Origin: Limnephilus marmoratus
Lineage: Eukaryota; Arthropoda; Insecta; Trichoptera; Limnephilidae
Reading direction: 5' to 3'
Assembly (NCBI GenBank): GCA_917880885.1
Contig: OU862913.1
Span: 26,545,286-26,609,285 of the forward strand
DNA length: 64,000 nt
The notes under the pieces were generated by a model, which was given only the letters and a program-made list of their open reading frames with translations, searched no databases and was not told the origin of the DNA. A program made the translations under genes and the position numbers. Below, piece by piece: positions 37,101 to 49,100 of this stretch (positions are counted from its first letter, which is position 1; every line of letters begins with the position of its first letter).

Positions 37101-40100
37101 ACAAAATCACAATAACAGATGCGATGATACAGACTGAGAAGGTCAGCTGACATCAATTTGACTTGGAACACTTCAATACCCGTTAAAAAAGAAGATTTGT
37201 TATCCAATCCTACCAACAAAAGTAACTTCATCTCTTTACTACAGACGAAGCTTCGGGAGAATGGGATACAGACTCTTCAGGACATGATGCTGACTTCCTT
37301 GTTGTGAAGATTGCTGTGGAACATTCCTCTCACAGTTTTGTGAGAAGCTTTCACTTCCTTTTGATTGCTTCCACTCCTCCCACCCAAGATATTCTGCTGC
37401 TGACAACGGACGAGGGAAAACCAAAACAATGCCACTGTCCATCCAAAAGATGCAGCACCGTGCATTTGAACACATCCTGTTCTTACATTCATTTACCGGC
37501 TGCGACACAACATCTGCAACTTTCAGGAGAAGCAAGGTGGGCTTCTCAAAATTGTACTTGGAGTCAGAATTCATCAAGCAAGCGGCAATGATCTTTATAA
37601 CCCCTCCTCTACTCACGGCGAGGTTGAAGAGGCTGGAAATAAATGTTTCCTGAAATGGTATGCGGCGCCAAAAAGACAGACCTTCCTTAACCAGTACCGC
37701 TTTTAGTCGTTCACAGGGTTGGTGGCAAATATGAAGCCTGACATCAGCTCCCTCCCTCCAACAGAGAACGCAGTTAAACAGCATTCCCAGTGCACCGATT
37801 GAGCTGCCCCCTGAATAATGGGGGTGGAAACATGAAGGAGAGACCCTGATGCCAAATACAACAAAAGATCCACCAGCGCCGGAGGTCCTTCTAAATATGA
37901 TATTTTGCCGCTGCACCAGGGATTGTGCAATTGGCAAATGTGGATGCCGAAAAGCAATGCTGACCTGTTCTGCAGCGTGTCTCCGAGTCTCCTGCCAAGG
38001 GAGATGCCTCAATAGCGTGCCTGTTGCCGAGGACGACGATGACGACGACATAGAGCCCATTCAGCAAGAACCATCCAATACTGAGGATGAAGATGCCATG
38101 GATGAACAACGCTTGCGAGGACCCCCACGTCCAAGGAGGATGAGAATGTAACATGATGTTATTGAGAACAGTGATAACAATGAGATCTATAATTTTATGT
38201 GCTTAATGTAACGAAATAGAATAAACATTATGATTATAAAATACAATTATGTATTTTTCAAGTAATATGATTTTTACCTATTTTATTTAATAACTGGTTT
38301 TAAAGTGTGGTCACACATATTATTAGGCGAACGAACAAGTGTTGTGTGTCAGTAATAAGATAAAAACAGCTCTTTCTGAAAATGACAACATTTTACGAAA
38401 AAACTTCAAATTGCTGTAAATGTTGAACGGTTGAAGATAAATTTACATATGTCTATATATTCTAAAAGAAAATTAAATTCTTTACAACTTCTTTCCAATA
38501 AATTTTTTTCTTTGATGAATATTTTAGACGATATGAAGGAATGTTTGATGAAAAATGTGAGGTAAAATGATTTTTTTCGAAAATATCTACATTTGTGGAG
38601 CGAATAACTCGAAAATGGCTGGGATTTCGAAAATTACGTATAGAATAAAAGTTGTAGATAATTTTATCAGCTTTTACTTATTATCAAAAAATTTTCCTCT
38701 GCGGCGCACCGTTTTTGAGATATAAGCGGAAACCCGAAAATTGGGACCTCCCCCTCCCCCTACCCCCCATAGCTCACCACCTAGACGTCAGGATTTTTAG
38801 TATGTTCACATCCTAAGCACCCTAAACAAGTTTCTGAAGGAATCGCTTAGGTCCCTGCTCACGCACTCTACACCCCTTCCTTGACTGGACTAAAGGTTTC
38901 TGTATATACTGGTGAGCTCTGGCATTATGAAATTTGTATATAAAATTGCAATTGGTGCCACGCAAACTGTTTGAAAACTGAATGTACCGGGAGTGAATGT
39001 ATGGAATGCGGGAGGAGGTGGCGGATGGGAGAGGGGTGAAGGATGAGGGAGGGAAGGGGAGGGGGACAAGGGAGGGGAACTCGGGACAGGGGGCCCGCGG
39101 GATGGGTTGGGGAGGGGAACCCGGGAGGTGGGAGGGGAACTCGGGAGGGGGGAGAGGAAAACGGGTGGGGGTTTAAGGGATAGGGGAAGCGGGCGAGGGG
39201 AGTGAGGAGAGGGGAAGGGGACGTTGGAGAGGAAGGGGAGGCAGAAGGGGAACGGGACGAATGGGAAAGGACACGAGCTCTGGCATCATGAAATTTGTAT
39301 AATAAAATTGCAATAAGTGGCACACGAGCTGTATGAGAACTGAATGTATCGGGAATGAATGTATGGAATGCAGGAGGGGGGAGGGGAACCCGGGAGGGTG
39401 GAGGGGAACTCGGGAGGGGAGAGGGGAATTCGAGAGGGGGATCCGCGGGAGGGAGGAGGTGATTATGGGAGGGGGGAGGGGAACTCGGGAGGGGGGATCG
39501 CGGGACGGAAAAGGGGGGGAGTAGAGTGAGGAGAAGGAAGGTGGAGGAGGAGTGGGAACGCGAAAGGGGAAGGGGACGCGGGAGAGGAAGGGGAGGTGGA
39601 AGGTGAACGGGACGAATGGGAAAGGACGCGCAGGGAGAAACAATTTCGTTATTAAATGGCAAAGGTCGGTACCCGGCATATATATAAATGCTAATAAATG
39701 AAAATGAATCGCCGAAATGTATGTACGCGCATAACTTCCGAACGACTACACCAAATTGGATAATTCTTTTTTTGTTGTGTTTGTTATTGCCAGGACAAGG
39801 TTTGTATATAACTACTGGTGAGCTCTGGCATTATAAAATGTGTATACTAAAAATTCAATGGGTGGCACGTGAGCTGTTTGAAAACTAAATGTACCAGAAC
39901 TGAATGTATGGAATGCGGGAGGGGGGATAGGAACTTGGGTATTGGTGCCGCGGGTGGAAAGGGACGGGAACCAGGGAGGGGGAGGGGAACCTGGGAGGGG
40001 GGAAGGGAATTCGTGAGGGGAGTTGGCGGGACGGGGGAAGAGGAGTGGAGTGGGGAGTTGGAAGGTGGAGGAGGCGGAGTGGGAACGTTTGAGGGGAAGG

Positions 40101-43100
40101 GGACGCGGGAGAGGAAGGGGAAGCGGAAGGTGAACGGGACGAATGGGAAAGGACACGCAGGGAGAAACAATTTTTTGTTGAACGGCATAGCAACGCATGC
40201 CGGGCACCAGCTAGTATATAAATGAAAATGAATCGCCGAAATGTATGTACGCGCATAACTTCCGAACCCATGCATGCCGGGTACCCGCTGTATATAATTT
40301 ATTTATTTATTTATTTACGGACAAATAGTCCATTAACAATATAACAATAACACGAATAACAAGCGAGCCTAAAGGCCCGACCCGCCTAGCAATTGATCAC
40401 TGTTCGCATCGATTACCGTTCGCATGTCATTTTTTGTAACCAGCACCACTTTTCGTAACAATCACCACTTTTCGTAACGATTCACCAGTTAACCCCATGT
40501 GTCGAGCATGCGTAAAGAAGTTTTACTTTAAAAAAATGGGGCATTTGGGACTCTTGTTTTTTGTATCGTATAATAAGGGACAAATAAAAACATTTATTTT
40601 TAAATATAAAACTTTTTGCATAAAAATATTCAATGAAAATGAAATTCGGTCAACCCTGTAGATTTTACGAACGTGAAACAAGGAATTCGTATGTATTTAC
40701 ATTTCGTTTCCAAAATATTATTTCAAACTGTTGTAATTCAGAGCGACGCGGACACGTCCTCGTCTGGCCACGTTTCGGACCGTAATGAACTGCGAAATTT
40801 TGTGTTTCGGCGCTATGATAAAATCGTCAAATGCGAAGCTGTTAATTAATTAAAATTAAATGCTTCCCAAAATTATTTTTCGGTCAAACTTATTTATGAT
40901 TTGTCAATAATGTCTTAGCACAATAAGTATGTAAAAAAATATGAAATATATTAGTTTATAAGTGCGCAAATAAATACACAAATGGACCAATTTTCGTCAA
41001 GAAACACATGTACGTACATATTTTTTAATGATTTTATTGAAACTAAAATTAAAATTCTAATACATAACTTTGCTAGATAATGTATTGATTTATTTCACTG
41101 CATGATTACATTATTTGAAATGGGTGTGGTATAATACAAAAACTTTTTTGAAAATTTAACAAATCTGCCAACGACCCATGGAATAACCTTATTATACTAA
41201 AAATTAAAAAAAATTCTAAAAATTTATTACATAACTATGCTAGATAAAAGAACAATCTTTCGAAATCCATTTATAATTTTTTGTTGAAAAGAGTCAATAC
41301 GTCTAAAAACTTTTTTGAAAATGACATATTTCTGGGTTTCTCTACCTATGTCCTCTTAACACATTTCAGCTGGGTGAAAACAAGGAACTTGTTGGAGAAA
41401 ATGCAATTTGTTTTAAACTGATATATCTTTATAATATACATTTGAATATTTTTTTTTATACTAGCTGATCCGGTTATATATATATATATTATAGGATGGT
41501 TACCCAACCTTTATAACCACGATAAAACTCACACCGCCGTCTGTTAATTTGCATACAAATCAAATCGCACCGCCCGTTTGCCAGCCCGCTCGTCCACCAC
41601 ATACAGACGTTCTCACATTTCAACCAATTTACACAAAACCTTGACAAATCATATACCTAAACCTTACTCATGAATCACTCTATCTATTGGTGAAAACTGC
41701 ATAAGAATCCGTTCAGTAGGATCCAATGCTCAATGTCCCATGGACCGACATGATCACCAACACAGGAATTCTCAGGCGGGCTAGAGCAGATAGAGAACTC
41801 CTTACATTAATAAAAATTAAGAAAATTTCATATCTGGGTCATATACTTCGAGGGGAGAATTATCACTTGCTCCATTTAATATTGAAAGGCAAGATAGAGG
41901 GTCGCCGAGGGCCTGGTAGGAGACAAATGTCTTGGCTGCGTAATATACGAGAGTGGACCGGCATTAGAAGTGTGTAGGAGCTATTCCGGGCAGCGCAAGA
42001 CAGAGAGACATTTTCAAGAGTGATCGCCATCGTCGGGGGGACCTGATACGGCACACAAAGAAGAAGAAAAAGGATCCTTGAAAAGTGAGATCATAATCAA
42101 AGCGGCCAACGAGCGCAGAACTAGCATTATTTCAGTTTTATATCTCAACCAATAGGAGTTTGATGCATCGCAGGTGCTGTTATGCGTCATTTCCGTTTCA
42201 TCCGAATTCCAAATCACAATGGGGCCATAGAAGTTTCACTTCAAAAATAATTTTAAAATGTTATTTCCAGGCTGCCCGCTCTCCGATAGCGTCCTCGCTT
42301 AGCAGCTGTTCGGATGATTCCTGCTCCGTGTGCTCCATGAACAAGCATACCAGCAAACACCATCGCTCCAGGTAAGTCATAAGATATAAGTCACCAGTCG
42401 TAAGTCACTAGCTATAATTACAAATCTTAGTTGTAAGTCAGTCATATTAATCTAATATATAAAATTCTCGTGTCACGGTGTTTGTTACCATACTCCTCCG
42501 AAACGGCTGGACAAATTTTGATGAAATTTTGTGTGCTTATCTGGTAGGTCTGAGAATCGACCAACATCTATTTTTCATACCCCTAAAAGTAAAGGGTGTT
42601 CCACTCCGAAGAAAATTATTTTCCCCTTACATTTTGTATGGAACGAATTCTCCTATTTTGAAAGAACTGCAGCAATATTGTAAGGGGTGTAATATTGAAC
42701 TGTGAACTGGGGGAGGGGGGGAGGGGGGAAAGGAACTCAGGAAGGGGGGTTAGCGGGACGGGGGAAGGGGAGAAGTGGAGTGGGGAGAGGGAGAGGGAAC
42801 GCGAGAGGGGAAAGGATACGCAGGGAGAAACAATTTAGATCAAGGTATGGTATACGCAGGGAGAAACAATTTAGATCAATTCAGCTAATAAGTTGACAAC
42901 AGTTTTTGATTCTGAGGCGTTACGAAGTTCGCCGGATCAGCTAGTTTTATTATATGTTTATTTGCCCTTTTTACTATTCAGCTACGTTCAGAAATGTTTC
43001 ATTTATAGAGCTTTAATTGTGAAGCGGTAATAACACAAAGTTTTCGTAAAACTGCCATTTCGTTGGAGACATTATAAGTGAATATTTGCGATTTTCGGGG

Positions 43101-46100
43101 AGGGGTTAATTCCATTGTTTTGCATTTCATCTATGTATCTGTAAATTTGTTCTGTTGTAAATGAGAAACTTACCTTTTTGGACGCAAGGTCTGCTGTTCA
43201 CAAAACTGCTAGTTTTAATATGTTGTCTTGTATTTATTTGAATATATTGTCATCATTTATTCGAATCTTCCAGGTCTCGCTCGTTTTCCGTGCCGCGCTC
43301 CTCGACCCGCCCGCAGCCCCCCCACACGGGGCGCTCGGCCCCCGCCCACCCGGGCCCCGCCGCCAACGGGCACCCCGCCCCGCCCCCGCACCACCCCGCT
43401 CAGCAGCAGGGGCAATCGGGGGGCAAGGCGCAGCGCCTCACCAAGCCGCTCAATTCAGGCAACGCCAATGCCGGCCCCTCCACGCTCAGCCTCAGGAGGG
43501 GGGCTCCCGCACCCGGTGAGTCGCACACCTTGAACATCTCCATGCTGAATTGTCGCATGACAGCCTCTGTGGTCTAAGTATAAGGCTTTTGACTCACAAT
43601 CTGATTGTTGCGGGACCGAATCCCGTCGTGCACAAATAAATTTTATTTGATTAATTTGTGTTATTTCACAATTAATTCATAAATAATATATAGTGTATTT
43701 GGGACACATTCCAGAGTGGAAGATACTCTCAGTATCGCCCTGGTGTAAGACCACCATTCAGAATTGAATCGTTCGAAATGGCTTTGGCTGTGTTTGGTGA
43801 CCAGATTTGAATAGCCAGGTACCGTCCCACCTTCCTCTTTCCGTCTCCTTCCCCTTCCCACTACCTACAAGTGCTACATTTGGTGACCTAGCAGGGTTGC
43901 CCGTGTTCATGGGGTGAAGTTTGCCAAGGTATTGTGTCTGCCCACCTGCTGCATGGCAGGCCGGATCGATAGAGATTGGTTGAGGATATCTTTTGACCTT
44001 TCTAACTAGAATCCCTCGACCAATCGCCTTGCACCGCAGTTGAAGGGATGGATTCATACGTCCATCACTTCTGGACACACCGACCCCCAGATTCCTACCC
44101 ACCCCTCATACTTTCTTCTTCTTCCTTTCCTTTTCCCCTAAAATGACAGAGACCCTGAAGGAAATTATTTTTCTCAGGGCCTCCTGTGTGGGTGGAGCTA
44201 ATTAAAAAAAAAAACCTAAATATCTTTAATAAAATGCATTGTAAAACGCTCAGCGCTAAATATTTAGTTGGAGATTTTTGTTAGTAGTAACAAATTGAAT
44301 TTAAAAATTTAGTCTTTGTACAATGTGTAACAAAAAAACACTGTTTAATCTGTTAAATGCCGCCATTTCACGAAAAGTCACTAAAAAATCACCACTTTGA
44401 ATTTTGAATTGAATGTTTTGTGGATTCATTTTGAGCTATCGTATATTTTATTGACCGAAACACATTCCTAAAACAATAAACTATCTACCAAAACAACATT
44501 ACTTGCGTTAATTACGTAAATTAATAGGTTTTACAATGTTTTAGTCGAGGAACACGCATCGACTGTGACAGATAAAATTCGCGGCAAATTTGACATTTTC
44601 ATGCCACAGATAAAGTCATTTAAAATATTCTGGGGTTGCAAGGTGAATGAAATTTTTACCTGTCTTATGGGGAAATGTTGGCGCAAGCGATTCTGACCTT
44701 GTCCTTCATACAAATTCTGTACATAGAAGGGTCAAAATCGCAGACGAACATAATTTATTAGAATATTTATTGAATTTTTTTCCCGCGCATCCGCAGAATA
44801 CACGCGTATCCGAGCATCTCCGGCAAATAACCGGTTAAAAAAACGCTGATTAACGGCCTTTAAGTTTAAGTGTTTTTTTATTTTTTTATTAATGCTGTGA
44901 GAAATTAAATGTGCAATCACCGCAAAACTGTGGTACGTATAAATAATATGACAATTGATGTTGCAGGTCCACCGCCTCGGGTGAACGTGTCGGGCACTAA
45001 GAAACCCAAAAGCTCGGCCCCGCCCAGCGCGCCGCTCACCACCAGGGATCTGGAGGCCAACTCCGCCAAGAAACGCACCAGAGACGAAAAGGTTTGTGTA
45101 TTTTCTACCGCAACATACCAGCCCCGGATCTAGGGGGGCAAACTGGGGCGCTTGCCCCGGGCGGCAGTTTTAGGGGGCGCCAGAATCGTAATTTATATGT
45201 TTGATTGAAAAAAAAACATGATTCACAAAGTGTCTGGCATCCAGCGCATGTTGATCTATATTGGTTTTAACCCCTCCGAAAATCGCAAATATTCAATGAC
45301 AGTTTTACGAAAACTTTGTGTTATTACCGCTTCACAATTAAAGCTCTATAAATGAAACATTTCTGAACGTAGCGGAATAGTAAAAACTGTTTTAAAAAGG
45401 TTACAAAATAAGCTTTCAAATTATTATATTACAAATAAATATTAGCATTTGCAAATATTAAAATTTAGAATGCAAACATTAAAAATAGGTTTAAAATGAC
45501 TCACATGATGTTTTTATGTGAAAACGGTACTAAAATCACAGATTATGTAAACAACAATACTTATTCTATTGTATATACGTGTAATAAACACTTTTGTCAT
45601 CTCACTTTTTTATCATTTCATATAAAAATATTTATTAAAAATTTTGAATGTGGAGCGCGCTGGAGCCGACGGTAGAAAATTTGAGCGGGTAAATATTTTT
45701 GTCAATTACGCGACTGACAGCTGATTCCTGTTATGTATTTCTACGGACAACTTGATAGTGATGTACAGCTTGATCTACTATCGACCTTTTACTTTTTATT
45801 TTAGGGATGTCACTAAAATAACAACGGAGTTAGAACGATTTCTATGGAGACACGCGTTGACGTATAAACACGCTTATTGTACTTGACTGCTATCATATTT
45901 TTAACGCATATATCTGCTTACTTGCTGACCGGTTAAAAGCTGAAATTTCTATGGACGTTTAAATTCATGTAGTATCAAAGATTCGTCAAAAAGTTTAAAA
46001 TGCCCCTTGCTATAGTGAAATGTGTTGGTTGTACGGATATACGGATGTTTGTTTGATACTTGTGGTCTTGACCAGCAGGTGCTGGAATGGCAGCGGACGC

Positions 46101-49100
46101 AGCTGGCCCCCAACCATAAGGGGGGCCGTCCCCCTCCCCCCCACAAGGGGGTGGTGCAGCCTTCTTCACCCCCTCCGCCGGAGAGGCCCCACAAGGTACC
46201 CCAGCCACCACTCATACGGAGCCACTAAATTACCACTCGCTGCCTATTATCCTCAATATCAGCAATAATCTCATTTCTGACACTAACAACTAACCATCAC
46301 ACTGTTTAATGCAACTATTTTACCTCAGATGCCAGTTTTACCACGCCTCTTACATCTGGGCATGAACCTAGTTTGGTAGTCACTAGAGCCCAAAAAGCTA
46401 TGCAACATGTATGCCTAGTTTAATAGTTGATAGAGCTCTTTAAACTATGTAAACATGTACAAAAAACATGTACGCCTGGTTTGGTAGTTGCTAAAGCTCT
46501 AAAAACTATGTAACATGTATGCATAGTTTGGTAGTTGCTAGAGCTCTAAAAACTATGTAACATGTATGCCTAGTTTGGTAGTTGCTAGAACTCTAAAAAC
46601 TATGTAACATGTACAAAAAACTATGGAACATGTATGCCTAGTTTGGTAGTTGCTAGAACTCTAAAAACTATGTACCATGTACAAAAAACTATGGAACATG
46701 TATGCCTAGTTTGGTAGTTGCTAGAGCTCTAAAAACTATGTAACATGTACACAAAAACTATGTAACATGTATGCCTAGTTTGGTAATTGCTAGAACTCTA
46801 AAAACTATGTAACATGTACAAAAAACTATAGAACATGTACGCCTAGTTTGGTAATAACTAGAGCCCTAAAATTATTTGCATGTACGCCTAGTTTGGTAGT
46901 CGCTAGAGCTCTAAAAACTATGTAACATGTACAAAAAACTATGTAACAGGTACAAAAACTACGTAACATGTACAAAAACTATGTAACATATACAAAAAAA
47001 AATTATGGATCGCGCTTCTGGTATTGACACTGATAACAGTCAATTTCTGAAATGTTTTTATTGGTATGTAATGGGATAAAACATAATAGATAAAGAATAG
47101 GTCGGTTAGCGTTTTTGTTGTTAAAATCAACAATTCAACAGAAACATGGCTTGAAATGGCTGATATAATGTACCAATATTATTGTTATTAGTTGAAGACG
47201 CGCATCAAGAAGGAAGGAGAGCGGCCCAAAAAGAAGGAAGTGGTGCGCAAGGAGCGCGAAGAGGGTGCCGTCAGCCCGGGGGCCATCGCGGCCGCCCTGG
47301 CCGGAGACAGCAGCGGGGAGGACGACTCCAGCAGCGAAGAGGACAGCACACAACACCCTCCTGACAGCAGGTACACCACTCACTCATATTCAAGAAATTA
47401 CCCCACTCTCTCCTGCATATCAAAAACAATTTATTTTAAACAGTTATTTTTCTAAAATAAAATAGGTACGACACCCTCCTGACAGCAGGTACACCACTCA
47501 CTCATATTCAAGAAATTACCCCACTCTCTCCTGCATATCAAAAACCATTTATTTTAAACAGTTATTTTTCTAAAATAAAATAGGTACAACACCCTCCTGA
47601 CAGCAGGTACACCACTCACTCATATTCAAGAAATTACCCCACTCTCTCCTGCATATCAAAAACAATTTATTTTAAACAATAATAATAATAATAATTGGAT
47701 AATTTATAAAGCGCCGTTTTTGTGAAAAATCACCTCAAGGGCGCTGTACAATTTATTAGGAATGCTTAGGTTCTAACTGATTTTACTATTTACAAATGGA
47801 TACAGAAACATACCTACCTGGCAGGTCACTTCCGATAAACACACTTTAATTATAAGTTTATGCTTGGAGAAGATACGGCTTTGCACGCGGAGGACATTAC
47901 AGTTAACACACTGGACATTGCGTAATTTTACATTATTTGCTACCCTCATCGCTGTTGGTACCTATTACATTTGTGAATAGATTAGTGGCAAAAGTAGAGG
48001 TATTTATTTTAAAATACTGGAGAATTTAGAACTATTGGAGATTAGTGGCAAAAGTATAGTTGATATTTATTTTAAAATACTGGAGAATTTCGGAATCTTT
48101 AGGGCTGCAGAATGTTCATGAAATGACCTTCACAAACGCTTACATTTTTTTATTTTTTTTTTTTATTTTTTTTTCTTTTTCAGTTATTTTTAAACAGTTA
48201 ATTTCTAAAATAAAATAGGTACAACACCCTCCTGACAGCAGGTACACCACTCACTCATATTCAAGAAATTACCCCACTCTCTCCTGCATATCAAAAACAA
48301 TTTATTTTAAACAGTTATTTTTCTAAAATAAAATAGGTACGACACCCTCCTGACAGCAGGTACACCACTCACTCATATTCAAGAAATTACCCCACTCTCT
48401 CCTGCATATCAAAAACAATTTATTTTAAACAGTTATTTTTCTAAAATAAAATAGGTACAACACCCTCCTGACAGCAGGTACACCACTCACTCATATTCAA
48501 GAAATTACCCCACTCTCTCCTGCATATCAAAAACAATTTATTTTAAACAGTTATTTTTCTAAAATAAAATAGGTACAAAACCCTCCTGACAGCAGGTACA
48601 CCACTCACTCATATTCAAGAAATTACCCCACTCTCTCCTGCATATCAAAAACCATTTATTTTAAACAGTTATTTTTCTAAAATAAAATAGGTACGACACC
48701 CTCCTGACAGCAGGTACACCACTCACTCATATTCAAGAAATTACCCCACTCTCTCCTGCATATCAAAAACCATTTATTTTAAACAGTTATTTTTCTAAAA
48801 TAAAATAGGTACAACACCCTCCTGACAGCAGGTACACCACTCACTCATATTCAAGAAATTACCCCACTCTCTCCTGCATATCAAAAACAATTTATTTTAA
48901 ACAGTTATTTTTCTAAAATAAAATAGGTACAAAACCCTCCTGACAGCAGGTACACCACTCACTCATATTCAAGAAATTACCCCACTCTCTCCTGCATATC
49001 AAAAACCATTTATTTTAAACAGTTATTTTTCTAAAATAAAATAGGTACTTTTTTATTTTATTAAATATGTCAAACCACAAAGTGATTGCTTTGTACAATA

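Noticed and set aside
37239..38060. 273-codon minus-strand frame
   Set aside because: It is antisense to the FEN1-like/CXC remnant, whose motifs are clear on the + strand; the minus-strand translation shows no motif.
35793..38890. A complete Polinton/Maverick
   Set aside because: The AGT...ACT ends and 6-bp duplication are suggestive, but the element is only 3.1 kb and shows no polymerase, integrase, ATPase or capsid genes.
39173..40275. Long open frames on both strands (up to 245 codons) at 38.9-40.3 kb
   Set aside because: They cross repetitive G/A- or C/T-rich tracts, are open in several frames at once, encode only Ser/Pro/Leu-rich low complexity and belong to multicopy repeats.
43178..43577. 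Overlapping open frames in exon 6
   Set aside because: Only one frame joins exons 5 and 7 in phase; the others stay open because of GC composition.
45119..45190. A full hAT element starting CAGCCCCGGATC in intron 7
   Set aside because: No inverse end or 8-bp duplication could be found nearby; it is kept only as a possible terminus fragment.
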